From Indioceanicola profundi (GTDB lineage: Bacteria > Pseudomonadota > Alphaproteobacteria > Azospirillales > Azospirillaceae), in the NCBI RefSeq assembly GCF_003568845.1, contig NZ_CP030126.1, positions 596,501 through 660,500 of the forward strand: DNA of 64,000 nucleotides, in the 5' to 3' direction. The notes below the pieces were generated by a model that was given only the letters and a program-made list of their open reading frames with translations, made no database searches and had not been told where the DNA came from. The position numbers were made by a program, and so were the translations under genes. Within the stretch, counting starts at the first letter, position 1. Every line of letters begins with the position of its first letter. Shown piece after piece: positions 52,019 to 63,029 of the stretch.

Positions 52019-52843
52019 TCAGCGGTCGTTGTTGGCGACGCGCACGCTGCCGGAGCCGGACTGGTTGATGGTCTGGTTGCGGGCCATGCCGTCCATGCTC
52101 ACATTGCCGGAGCCGGAGATGGACACGTTGAAAGGATCGGCGACCCCGCCGCGGAAGCGGACATCGCCGGAGCCGCTGATGCCGGCAGAGACAGGGCCGT
52201 TCACCTCCGTGACCTCCACATCGCCGGAACCGTTGATCGCCAGTTCCACCTTGCCGGTCGTGCGGCCGACCTGGATGTCCCCGGACCCGCTGATGGCGAC
52301 GGACAGGTCGCGGCTCACATCGCCCAGATCCACATCGCCGCTGCCGCTGATGGCGATGCTGGCCGTATCGGCCGATGCGACCGTCACGTCGCCGCTTCCG
52401 GAGATGCCGAGGTCCAGCACGGTCACGCGGCCGACCTTCAGATTGCCGGCTTGCATGTCGTCCACGGTCAGCGCCCCGGCCAGATCGCCGATCTCGCCCT
52501 CGCCGATATAGTCGATCAGGCTCAGTTCGGTACCGGCCGGCACAGTCATGGTGACGGCCAGCCAGTCCTCCCGGTCCTTCATCCGGACGCGGTTCGGCCG
52601 GTCGTCCTGCACGATCTCAACCCGGTCGCCGTCCAGGCTCACGCTGATCTCTTCCAACCAGCGTTGCGGCCCGTCGATATTGACCGAGACCTGGGTGGCG
52701 GCTGGATCGACGGTGACCTGCAGAGTGCCCAGAAGCCCGTCCAGGCTGACTTCCTTGGCCGCGAAGCTATGGCTCTCGGCACCCAGGGCGGGGGCGGCGG
52801 TCAGGGCCAGGAGGGCAATCGCTGCGGCGGTGGTGCGGAACAT
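52019..52843 (-). CDS. Secreted GIN-domain (DUF2807-like) protein with GSGD repeats
   Basis: This 274-aa protein has a signal peptide (cleavage near ALGAES, about residue 22). Six or more repeats of about 19-20 residues follow, with an exact IxGSGD core (GISGSGDVTV, AISGSGDVDL, AISGSGDIQV, AINGSGDVEV, GISGSGDVRF, SISGSGNVSM, QSGSGSV). They should stack into a beta helix, and the Asp-rich turns may bind calcium. AAGGGA before the ATG at 52843 fixes the start. It is first in a two-gene operon with the diverged paralogue. Confidence 0.83.
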   Translation of the reverse strand: MFRTTAAAIALLALTAAPALGAESHSFAAKEVSLDGLLGTLQVTVDPAATQVSVNIDGPQRWLEEISVSLDGDRVEIVQDDRPNRVRMKDREDWLAVTMTVPAGTELSLIDYIGEGEIGDLAGALTVDDMQAGNLKVGRVTVLDLGISGSGDVTVASADTASIAISGSGDVDLGDVSRDLSVAISGSGDIQVGRTTGKVELAINGSGDVEVTEVNGPVSAGISGSGDVRFRGGVADPFNVSISGSGNVSMDGMARNQTINQSGSGSVRVANNDR

Positions 52844-53014
52844 GGCGGTATCCCTTGCTGAAGGCATGATCTGGCCTTGGGATCAGCAAGGGGCGTGCCA
52901 ATGGCGGAAAGCTTGGAAATCTGCGAAACATGGACTGCGGGTGCGTGGCGATTTACGCCACCGCATGGCGGGAGCGGCGAAAAGGTGGTGGTGATTTTCC
53001 CGCCGCCCCGGCCA

Positions 53015-55198
<2,184 letters not shown>

Positions 55199-55242
55199 TC
55201 ATCCGCCGGGGGCGGGCAGGTCAAGCGGCAGGTGGGGGCTTT

Positions 55243-56103
55243 CTACCGGAACACCACCGTCTTCCGCCCGGCCTGGATCACCCGCCGCTCCAGATGCCAG
55301 CGCACGGCGCGGGCCAGGACGGAGCATTCGATGTCGCGGCCGATCTCCACAAGCTGGTCCGGCGTGTGGGTGTGGTCCACGCGCTGGATGTCCTGCTCGA
55401 TGATCGGGCCCTCATCCAGGTCGTTGGTAACGTAGTGGGCGGTGGCGCCGATGATCTTCACCCCGCGCTCGAAAGCCTGGTGGTAGGGCTTGGCGCCCTT
55501 GAAGCTCGGCAGGAAGGAATGGTGGATGTTGATGCAGCGCCCGGCCAGCCTGGACGACAGTTCCGGCGACAGCACCTGCATGTAGCGGGCCAGCACCACC
55601 AGATCGATCCGCTGCTCCTCCACGATCCGCACGATCTCCGCCTCCTGCTCGGCGCGGTTCGCGGCCTTGACGGGCAGATGGTGGTAGGGGATGCCGCTCC
55701 ACTCCGTGAAGGAGCGCATGTCCTCATGGTTGGAGATGACGGCGGGAATGTCCATGCGGATGGCCCCCGACCGCTGCCGGTGCAGCAGATCGTACAGGCA
55801 ATGCCCGAAACCGGAGACCAGGATCAGGACCCGCGGCACGGTGGTGACGTCGTGCAGCTCCCAATCCATGCCGTAGCGGTAGGCGATGGGCTGGAAACCC
55901 TGGCGCAGCACGTCCAGCGGCGGCATCGGCCCGTCCGGCCGGAACACCGTGCGCATGTAGAAATAATCGGCCAGGGCGTCGTTGAAATGGTTCGACTCGG
56001 TGATGGACGCGCCGTTGTCCGCCAGATAGCCGGCCACGGCCGCCACGATGCCCTTCCGGTCCGGGCAGCGTACGATGAGGATATAGCTCTGGTCGTCGGT
56101 CAT
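55243..56103 (-). CDS. purU: Formyltetrahydrofolate deformylase
   Basis: This 286-aa enzyme hydrolyses 10-formyl-THF to formate and THF, balancing one-carbon pools. It has an N-terminal ACT domain (YILIVRCPDRKGIVAAVAGYLAD) and a formyltransferase-type catalytic domain: GHCLYDLL, ISNHEDM, LARYMQVLSPEL, NIHHSFLPSFKGAKPYHQAF and VTNDLDEGPIIEQD. The catalytic Asn/His/Asp set is visible in the last two. The start at 56103 gives the standard MTDDQSYIL N-terminus. Confidence 0.95.
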   Translation of the reverse strand: MTDDQSYILIVRCPDRKGIVAAVAGYLADNGASITESNHFNDALADYFYMRTVFRPDGPMPPLDVLRQGFQPIAYRYGMDWELHDVTTVPRVLILVSGFGHCLYDLLHRQRSGAIRMDIPAVISNHEDMRSFTEWSGIPYHHLPVKAANRAEQEAEIVRIVEEQRIDLVVLARYMQVLSPELSSRLAGRCINIHHSFLPSFKGAKPYHQAFERGVKIIGATAHYVTNDLDEGPIIEQDIQRVDHTHTPDQLVEIGRDIECSVLARAVRWHLERRVIQAGRKTVVFR

Positions 56104-56200
56104 GGTCGCATCCCTGGAAGGCGGCTGGCCCGAGCAGCATAGCCCCGTGGCGACAGGCGTCACCGGACAAATCGTCCTATCTCCCGCCCGTGCGGTGCTG

Positions 56201-56713
56201 TCATCCGCGCCGGAACAGGGTTTCCGCCACCGGCTCCCACGGCCCGCCGAGATAGCGCCAGAGCAGCAGCCCCTCGCCGCGAGCCGTGAAGGGCGTGAAG
56301 CTGGCCTGCAACAGGGTCAGCGTCTCCTTGGCAAGCTTCGGCTCCACCTTGTTCTGCACCGTGACATGGGGTCGGAAACCCTGACGGTCCTGCGGCAGCA
56401 GCCAGTCGAACCACAGATCGGACAGCCGGTCGCGCAACTCGTCCAGCGCCCGGCTGCGGAGATGGTAGGCGACGCCGCGGCCCAGCGACTTGATGGCATT
56501 CACCTCGACGGGGAAGGGCTCGGTATCCCGGCAGACCCGGCGCAGATCGCCCCGGATCGCCTCCGCCTGCGGACCCGGAAGGTGGTGGAACAGGGTCACA
56601 TGCGCCGGAATCAGGTTCCGCTCCGCCGGGAAATGCGCCCGGCGGAGATCATCGAACAGGCGGAAGCTGGCGGCATCCAGCTTCAGGGTGAGGATCAGGG
56701 GCTCGGCATACAT
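56201..56713 (-). CDS. 2'-5' RNA ligase-fold (2H phosphoesterase) protein
   Basis: This 170-aa protein has the two HxT motifs of the 2H phosphoesterase superfamily: IPAHVTLFHHLPG (about 38) and FRPHVTVQNKVEP (about 115). ILTLKLDAASFRLFDDLRRAHFP at the start and LWRYLGGPWEPVAETLF at the end fit bacterial members. These hydrolyse or form 2'-5' or cyclic phosphate bonds in RNA or nucleotides; the substrate is unknown. Confidence 0.85.
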   Translation of the reverse strand: MYAEPLILTLKLDAASFRLFDDLRRAHFPAERNLIPAHVTLFHHLPGPQAEAIRGDLRRVCRDTEPFPVEVNAIKSLGRGVAYHLRSRALDELRDRLSDLWFDWLLPQDRQGFRPHVTVQNKVEPKLAKETLTLLQASFTPFTARGEGLLLWRYLGGPWEPVAETLFRRG

Positions 56714-56761
56714 AAGTGCCGAGATGGGACGCGCCGCGCGCTGGGCAAGGGGGCGTGCCGG

Positions 56762-57013
56762 TCAGGCGGCCTCTGCGATCCCGCGGGATGAGCGGAGTGC
56801 GGCAAAGGCTCTGGCCACCAAATCCGGCCGCTTGGACGCATGCTCCACTTCCCAGGCCCAGGGCTTGCCGTCCGGTGCATAATGGATGACCAGATCGTCT
56901 TCCTCATCTTCGCCGCCAGCATCCATGGCATTGCCACCGGCCGGCCAGGGGCGCAACTCGACGCGCAGCATGTCGGCATCCGGGTCATAGAAGACGGGAT
57001 TGTCACCGATCAT
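56762..57013 (-). CDS. DUF2283 family small protein (possible antitoxin partner)
   Basis: This 83-aa protein has the DUF2283 pattern: VFYDPDADMLRVELRP, an acidic middle (AGGEDEEDD), then LVIHYAPDGKPWAWEVEHAS. Its ATG overlaps the stop of the upstream 87-aa gene by four bases. DUF2283 and DUF4258 genes often occur as pairs and are suspected toxin-antitoxin modules; the role is unproven. Confidence 0.72.
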   Translation of the reverse strand: MIGDNPVFYDPDADMLRVELRPWPAGGNAMDAGGEDEEDDLVIHYAPDGKPWAWEVEHASKRPDLVARAFAALRSSRGIAEAA

Positions 57014-57273
57014 GGTTTGAACCTCCGGTCCCAGAAGGCGTTGAGAACCGTCTCGCCATCAGGTTCAACAACAACCCGAAGCCATCTGGCTTCCCTCTCA
57101 ATCCAGCCCCAGTATCGCATGCGACCGTCCGCCTGTCGCATCTGCGTTATGGGGCCGCCCAGCGTCCTGAGGATATCGTCAGCCGTGATGTCCTGCCGGT
57201 CCGGCCTGCTCATCGCTGCTTCGAAATAGGGCAGCCGCCAGAATGGTGGAGGTGGGAGTCGCTCGCCGGGCAC
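57010..57273 (-). CDS. DUF4258-like small protein (possible toxin partner)
   Basis: This 87-aa protein reads ITADDILRTLGGPITQMRQA, then GRMRYWGWIEREARWLRVVVEP and TVLNAFWDRR. It resembles DUF4258 proteins (helix, then the three-strand RY.G....LRVVVE core). The GTG at 57273 has a near-perfect AAGGAGGT six bases upstream, so I prefer it to the internal ATG 20 codons later. It overlaps the DUF2283 gene by ATGA and lies 24 bases after recN. Confidence 0.68.
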   Translation of the reverse strand: MPGERLPPPPFWRLPYFEAAMSRPDRQDITADDILRTLGGPITQMRQADGRMRYWGWIEREARWLRVVVEPDGETVLNAFWDRRFKP

Positions 57274-57297
57274 CCTCGACCTCCTTGCAGCGCTTGT

Positions 57298-58983
57298 CTA
57301 AAGCAACCTGTCGCGCGGCCCGATCAGGCTTTCCGCCGCCGCACGCGCGGCTTCGGTGATCTCCGCGCCGGAGAGCATGCGGGCGATCTCCTCCTTGCGT
57401 TCGGCGTCGGAAAGTTCGACCACTTCCGTTTTCACGCGGCTGCCGGCGGCGTGCTTGCGGACCTGCCAGTGATAGGCCCCGCGGGCGGCGACCTGCGGGC
57501 TATGGGTGACGACCAGCACCTGCAGGCCGCTGCCGCCCAGCCGGCCCAGCCGCTCCCCGATGGCGTCCGCGACGGCCCCGCCGACGCCGGTATCCACCTC
57601 GTCGAACACCAGGGTCGGGACGGTGCCGACCTGGGCCAGCACCACCTTCAGCGCCAGCATGAAGCGCGCCAGCTCACCGCCCGACGCGATCTTGTGCAGC
57701 GGACCCGGAGGCGCGCCGGGATTGGTGGCGACCTGGAAGGCGATGTCGTCGATGCCCTGCGGACCCCAGCCATCCTCCCCGGTCTGGGCAACGCGGGTGG
57801 TGAATCTTGCCTTCTCCATGCGCAGCGGCTTCAACTCGTCCGCCACCGCCTTGTCCAGCTTGCCCGCCGCTTTGGAACGGGCGGCGGAGAGGGCCCTCGC
57901 CGCCTCGAGATAAGCCGCCTTGGCCTCGTCCGCCTGCTTGGCCAGCCGTTGCAGCAGATCGCCCTGATCCTCGATCAGCGCCAGCTTGCGGGCCATGTCG
58001 GCGCGCAGCGGGGCCAGCCCGTCCACCTCCACCCCATGCTTGCGGGCGGCGGCGCGCAGGGCGAACAGCCGGTCCTCGATCTTCTCCAGGCTGCCGCCAT
58101 CCATGTCGATGTCGGCGCTCAGCGCCTGGAGGGAGCGTGCCGCCTCCGCCACCTCGGCCGCGGCCTCGTCCAGCACCTGGATCACGGGGTCCAGCCGGCC
58201 GCCGGCCTTGTCCGCGATGCGGATCAGGGATTTCAGCGCCGCGGCCAACCCACGCTCCGCCCCGCGGTCTCCGGACAGCTCGCCATAGGCGCCGTTGATG
58301 GCGTCGATCAGCTTTTCCCGGTGCTGGAGCGTGACGCGCTTTTCGGCAAGCTCCTCCTCCTCGCCCGCCTTCGGATCGAGGGCGTCCAGCTCCGCCGCGG
58401 CGTGGCGCAGGAAATCCTCTTCCGCCCGGGCGCGGGTCGCATCTTCGGCGGCCTGGAGGCGGGCCTGCTCAACCTGCCTCCAGGACCGCCAGAGGCTGGA
58501 AACCTTCTCACCGGACTTGCGCAGGTTGGCGTAATCGTCCAGCAGGTCGCGATGGGTGCGCGGGTCCAGCAGGCCGTGGGTCTCGAACTGCCCATGCACC
58601 TCCACCAGCGTCTCACCCAGTCGGCGCAGCAGGGTCACGCCCACCGGCTGATCGTTGACGAAGCAGCGGGAGCGGCCGTCGGAGGTCAGCGTCCGGCGCA
58701 GGACGAGCGTGTCCTCCACCTCCAACTCCTGCTCTCGCAGAATGGCGAAGGCCGGGTGGTCGGCGCGGGCGGAGAGGTCAAATTCGGCGGTGACGGAGGC
58801 CTGGTCGCTGCCATGACGGACCAGCGCGCTGTCGCCGCGCGCACCCAGCGCCAGCCCGAGGCTGTCCAGCAGGATGGACTTGCCGGCGCCCGTCTCGCCC
58901 GTCAGCACGCACAAGCCGGGACGGAACGCGAGCGTCAATCTTTCGATCAGAACCACGTCCCGGATCGAGAGCGTGACGAGCAT
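57298..58983 (-). CDS. recN: DNA repair protein RecN
   Basis: This 561-aa SMC-like ATPase acts in double-strand break repair. It has Walker A GETGAGKSILLDSLGLALG (near residue 31), a long central coiled coil, the signature LHKIASGGELARFMLALK and Walker B LVFDEVDTGVGG. IRDVVLIERLTLAFRPGLCVLTG is the standard N-terminus. The ATG at 58983 is used; a GTG six bases upstream is possible. Confidence 0.96.
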   Translation of the reverse strand: MLVTLSIRDVVLIERLTLAFRPGLCVLTGETGAGKSILLDSLGLALGARGDSALVRHGSDQASVTAEFDLSARADHPAFAILREQELEVEDTLVLRRTLTSDGRSRCFVNDQPVGVTLLRRLGETLVEVHGQFETHGLLDPRTHRDLLDDYANLRKSGEKVSSLWRSWRQVEQARLQAAEDATRARAEEDFLRHAAAELDALDPKAGEEEELAEKRVTLQHREKLIDAINGAYGELSGDRGAERGLAAALKSLIRIADKAGGRLDPVIQVLDEAAAEVAEAARSLQALSADIDMDGGSLEKIEDRLFALRAAARKHGVEVDGLAPLRADMARKLALIEDQGDLLQRLAKQADEAKAAYLEAARALSAARSKAAGKLDKAVADELKPLRMEKARFTTRVAQTGEDGWGPQGIDDIAFQVATNPGAPPGPLHKIASGGELARFMLALKVVLAQVGTVPTLVFDEVDTGVGGAVADAIGERLGRLGGSGLQVLVVTHSPQVAARGAYHWQVRKHAAGSRVKTEVVELSDAERKEEIARMLSGAEITEAARAAAESLIGPRDRLL

Positions 58984-59054
58984 GGGCACACTTCAGGCTG
59001 GGCGCCCGCCCCTGTGAAGGGCGGGCAGGGAAGGCGGCGGGGGCAGTTGGTGTC

Positions 59055-59882
59055 TCAGAATACCCAATTCCAGGCCTTGGATACAAAGGACCGCTCTTCC
59101 GCCGGAACGGAGTTGGTCACCAGGGCATAGGTATCCTCATACCACGGGCTGCCGGGGTAGTTGTGGCCCAACAGAGCCGCGGTGGCCTGCGCCTCGTCTA
59201 CGATGCCGAGCGCCAGATAAGCCTCCGCCATGCGGTGCAGGGCCTCCGGCACATGGCTGGTGTCCTGGTAATTGTCCACCACGGCGCGGAAACGCTTCAG
59301 CGCCGCCATGTACTGGCCGATGCGCAGGTAATGGCGGCCGACCTCCATGTCCTTGCCGGCCAAGTGGTCGCGCACGAGGTCAAGCTTCAACTGGGCATCG
59401 CGGGCGTAGGGCGTGGTGGGGAAGCGGCGGACCACCTCCTCCAGCCCGGCGCGGGCATTCTGGGTCATGCTCTGGTCGCGGCGGACGTCGGAAATCTGCT
59501 CATAATAGGAGAGCGCCTTGAGATAATAGGCGTAGGCGACGTTCTTGTTGCCGGGATGCAGGGCGATGAAGCCGTCCAGCTTGGTGATGGCGTCGTCGTA
59601 CCGCTGCGCCTCATACAGCGAATAGGCGGTCATGAGCTGGCTGCGCACGGCCCACTGGGAGTAGGGGTGCTGCCGCTCCACCTCCTCGAACAGGACGGCG
59701 GCCCGCAGATGGTTGCCGCGGTCGATGGCGTTCGACGCCTCTGTGTAAATCTCCTCAACCGGGCGCTCGACATACGGAATCTCTTCCGGGGTGCCTGCAC
59801 AAGCGGCCAGCAAGAGCAGGGCCGCAGGCGCCAGGAACCGGGAGGCACGGACCGGGAGGTCGGAACGAGGCTTGGAAGTCAT
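59055..59882 (-). CDS. bamD: Outer-membrane assembly lipoprotein BamD
   Basis: This 275-aa lipoprotein (LLLAAC lipobox, Cys near 28) has five TPR-like units: EEIYTEASNAIDRGNHLRAA, HPYSQWAVRSQLMTAYSLYEA, YDDAITKLDGFIALHPGN, YYEQISDVRRDQSMTQ and AALKRFRAVVDNYQDTSH. The YYEQI and RDQSMT segments are hallmarks of BamD (ComL). It works with BamA to insert outer-membrane proteins. Confidence 0.95.
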   Translation of the reverse strand: MTSKPRSDLPVRASRFLAPAALLLLAACAGTPEEIPYVERPVEEIYTEASNAIDRGNHLRAAVLFEEVERQHPYSQWAVRSQLMTAYSLYEAQRYDDAITKLDGFIALHPGNKNVAYAYYLKALSYYEQISDVRRDQSMTQNARAGLEEVVRRFPTTPYARDAQLKLDLVRDHLAGKDMEVGRHYLRIGQYMAALKRFRAVVDNYQDTSHVPEALHRMAEAYLALGIVDEAQATAALLGHNYPGSPWYEDTYALVTNSVPAEERSFVSKAWNWVF

Positions 59883-60088
59883 GTGTGCGAACAGCCAGAC
59901 AGCGAGCGAGAGGGCGACTTATAGCACGCGGACGGCAATTCCCGCCAAGCGCCATTGTGCGGTCGGCGAAAGGCGGGCGATACCGGCGCACCCCGAATGT
60001 GGGCAGGAATGGCGGCGGAACAAAGGCGGCGATGCTGAAGCCGCCATTCGCGCCCACGAAACGGAAACCCCGCCTGCCCGGAACCGGG

Positions 60089-60982
60089 TCAGGCCGTGGC
60101 GGCCAGAGGCTCCTCGCTCCAGGCCGCGTCCTCCAGCCGCCATGCGGTGGCATCGGCGAAAAGGGCGCGCAGCAGCCGGTTGTTCATGGCGTGGCCGGGG
60201 CGGACGCCTTGGAAGCGGCCCAGAATCTGATGGCCGGCCATGTACAGGTCGCCGACAGCGTCCAGAATCTTGTGCCGGACGAACTCATCCGCGTAACGCA
60301 GCCCGCCCTCGTTCATGACCCGGTCGCCATTGATGATCACGGCATTGTCCAGGGAGCCGCCGCGGGCGAGGCCGGCCTGACGCATCGCCTCCACCTCGTG
60401 CAGGAAGCCGAAGGTGCGGGCGCGGGATACCTCCGACTTGAAGGCGCCCTCGCTCAGGACCAGGGAGCCCTGCTGCCGCCGGATGGCATTGCTGGCGAAG
60501 TCGATCTCCACATGGAAGGAGCTGACCGGGGCCGGGCTCAGCGCGGCGAGTTTCTCACCGTCCTCGACCCGGACATCCTTCAGCACCCGGATCACGCGAC
60601 GGGAAGCCGGCTGCGCCACGATGCCGGCGCACTCGATCAGGAAGACGAAAGGCGCGGAGCTGCCATCCATGATCGGCACCTCGGGCGCGTCCAGCTCGAC
60701 ATACAGATTGTCGATCTCCGCGGCGCGCAGGGCGGCCATCAGATGCTCCACCGTGCCGACGGCCGCCTTGCCCTCGTTGCTGATCACGGTGCAGAGGCGG
60801 GTGTCGCTGACCAGATCCCAGCGGGCCGGAACAGTAGCGCGCTCGACGGGCAGATCGGTGCGGATGAAGACGATGCCGGTATCGACGGGCGCGGGCCGCA
60901 GGGTCATCCGCACGCGGCTGCCGGAATGCAGGCCGATGCCGGTGCAGTTGATCGGGGCCTTCAGGGTGCGCTGCCGGGTCAT
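60089..60982 (-). CDS. lpxC: UDP-3-O-acyl-N-acetylglucosamine deacetylase
   Basis: This 297-aa zinc enzyme commits lipid A synthesis. Zinc ligands and catalytic residues are visible in [31 protein letters not shown] and [35 protein letters not shown] starts the protein and [17 protein letters not shown] lies in domain I. The frame extends 44 codons upstream, but the ATG at 60982 fits all LpxC proteins. Confidence 0.96.
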   Translation of the reverse strand: MTRQRTLKAPINCTGIGLHSGSRVRMTLRPAPVDTGIVFIRTDLPVERATVPARWDLVSDTRLCTVISNEGKAAVGTVEHLMAALRAAEIDNLYVELDAPEVPIMDGSSAPFVFLIECAGIVAQPASRRVIRVLKDVRVEDGEKLAALSPAPVSSFHVEIDFASNAIRRQQGSLVLSEGAFKSEVSRARTFGFLHEVEAMRQAGLARGGSLDNAVIINGDRVMNEGGLRYADEFVRHKILDAVGDLYMAGHQILGRFQGVRPGHAMNNRLLRALFADATAWRLEDAAWSEEPLAATA

Positions 60983-61176
60983 GTCGTCGTCATCCGGTTT
61001 CAAGGGACCGGACCCGGGACGGGTCCGCCGGGAGACTGCCTGGCTCGCCGTGTTGCGGCGCAGCAGGCTGGAACTCCACACTGCTGAGATAACAACTGGG
61101 ATTCCCAGTCTCAAATCACTCTTTGTTGCAGATTGTTACGACCGGGCCGTTCGTGACGGCGACGCGGGCCAATGGA

Positions 61177-61206
61177 AAGGGGCCGGCCCTCGCGGGCCGG
61201 CCCCTT
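61177..61206 (-). terminator. Rho-independent terminator after ftsZ
   Basis: A perfect 13-bp stem AAGGGGCCGGCCC / GGGCCGGCCCCTT with a four-base loop is followed on the minus strand by TCCATT (short T run). It begins 29 bases after the ftsZ stop and separates ftsZ from lpxC, so lpxC probably has its own promoter. Confidence 0.75.
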
Positions 61207-61234
61207 CTGCAATGCGGAAGAACCGATCAGGGGA

Positions 61235-62890
61235 TCAGTTGGCCTGACGGCGCAGGAAGGCCGGAATGTCGAGCATGTCGTCCTCCGTGGCCGGCTTGGC
61301 GCGCGGAGCGTGCTCCACGCCCGTCGGCTGCTGCGGGGCGGGCTGCGGCGCCGGGCGGGACATCTGCGGCTGCGGGGCAGGCGCGGGGCGGGCCTGCTGG
61401 GGAGCGGGCTCGGAAGCGCCGGTCACGCGACCGAACAGATTGCCGAGGAAGCCCTTCTTCTTCGGCTCCGGCTGGGCCGGCTGGAAGCGCTGCGGGTTCG
61501 TTGCGCCGGCGCGCGGGCCGGCCTCGGCCGGACGCGGGGCGATGAAGGCGCCTTCCTTGCGCTCACCGCGCAGCGGGCCGGTCGGGGCCGGAGCAGGCTG
61601 CGGCATGGCCGGCTGCATCGGAGCGACCGGCATTTCCTCCATGTGCATCTCCGGAGCGGCAGCGGCCTCCTGCATCGGCGCATAGGCCTCTTCCATCCGT
61701 GCCGCCTGCTCGGCGTCCGGGGTCAATCCTGCGGTCGGGGCCGGAGCCATCGGAGCGGGCTGCAGCGTGGCGAAGTGGCTGGGCTGCGTCATGGCGGCAG
61801 CCCCGCCCATGGCCGGACGCATGGCCGGAGCGGCCGTCGGGAAGTGGCGCTTCGCCTCGGCGGCGCGGTCATGCACCACGGTCAGGGTGGGCTGGGCCTG
61901 CGGGCGGGACTGCTGGGCGGCGACGGTCTCGATGCCGGTGGCGACCACCGACACGCGCATCTTGCCTTCCATCGACTCGTCGAAGGTGGAGCCGAAGATG
62001 ATGTTGGCTTCCGGATCGACCTCGTCGCGGATGCGGTTCGCCGCCTCATCCACCTCGAACAGGGTCATGTCCATGCCGCCGGTGATGTTGATCAGCACGC
62101 CGCGCGCGCCGCGCATGGAGATGTCGTCCAGCAGCGGGTTGCTGATGGCGGCCTCCGCGGCCTCCACGGCGCGGCGCTCGCCGGACGCCTCGCCGGTGCC
62201 CATCATCGCCTTGCCCATTTCCGTCATCACGGTGCGGATGTCAGCGAAGTCCAGGTTGATCAGGCCGGGCATGACCATCAGGTCGGTCACGCCGCGCACG
62301 CCGGCATGCAGCACGTCATCCGCCATCTTGAAGGCGTCGGCGAAGGTGGTGCGCTCGTTGGCGATGCGGAACAGGTTCTGGTTCGGAATGATGATCAGGG
62401 TGTCGACATACTGCGCCAGCTCCTGAATCCCGTTCTCCGCGGTGCGCATGCGGTGCGCGCCCTCGAAGTTGAAGGGCTTGGTCACCACGCCGACGGTCAG
62501 GATGCCCTGCTCACGCGCCGCACGGGCGATGACCGGGGCCGCGCCCGTGCCGGTGCCGCCGCCCATGCCGGCGGTGATGAAGCACATGTTGGTGCCCGAG
62601 AGATGGTTCATGATCTCTTCGAGCTGCTCCTCCGCCGCGGCCCGGCCCACATCGGGGCGGGAACCGGCGCCGAGGCCGCGGGTGATGGTGCTGCCGAGCT
62701 GCACCCGCTGGGGCGCGAGGCTGTTGGCCAGCGCCTGCGCATCGGTGTTGCTGACGACGAACTCAACGCCTTCCAGGTTGGAGCGGATCATGTTGTTGAC
62801 CGCATTGCCGCCAGCGCCGCCGACACCGAACACGGTGATGCGCGGCTTGGTCTGCACGTCCACGGAGGGGATGGTCACTTTGATGGTCAT
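61235..62890 (-). CDS. ftsZ: Cell division protein FtsZ
   Basis: This 551-aa tubulin-like GTPase forms the division ring. The GTPase core (about 1-320) has [18 protein letters not shown], the GGGTGTG loop at [12 protein letters not shown] (about 105) and the T7 loop [15 protein letters not shown] long Pro/Ala/Met-rich linker of about 210 residues follows, then [13 protein letters not shown] and the conserved end [15 protein letters not shown] that binds FtsA and other partners. The long linker is usual in alphaproteobacteria. AAGGAG eight bases before the ATG fixes the start. Confidence 0.97.
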   Translation of the reverse strand: MTIKVTIPSVDVQTKPRITVFGVGGAGGNAVNNMIRSNLEGVEFVVSNTDAQALANSLAPQRVQLGSTITRGLGAGSRPDVGRAAAEEQLEEIMNHLSGTNMCFITAGMGGGTGTGAAPVIARAAREQGILTVGVVTKPFNFEGAHRMRTAENGIQELAQYVDTLIIIPNQNLFRIANERTTFADAFKMADDVLHAGVRGVTDLMVMPGLINLDFADIRTVMTEMGKAMMGTGEASGERRAVEAAEAAISNPLLDDISMRGARGVLINITGGMDMTLFEVDEAANRIRDEVDPEANIIFGSTFDESMEGKMRVSVVATGIETVAAQQSRPQAQPTLTVVHDRAAEAKRHFPTAAPAMRPAMGGAAAMTQPSHFATLQPAPMAPAPTAGLTPDAEQAARMEEAYAPMQEAAAAPEMHMEEMPVAPMQPAMPQPAPAPTGPLRGERKEGAFIAPRPAEAGPRAGATNPQRFQPAQPEPKKKGFLGNLFGRVTGASEPAPQQARPAPAPQPQMSRPAPQPAPQQPTGVEHAPRAKPATEDDMLDIPAFLRRQAN

Positions 62891-63029
62891 CGTCGGGCTC
62901 CTTAGCGTAGGAGGAAAATGGGGGTCGCGGCGGATATCCATGGCGGCCGAAATCCGGCCCTATTCGCTCAAGTCTGGTGCGCTTCCGGCTGAGGTCGCCA
63001 TCGACGCACCTGGCATCTAGATCGGGCGG

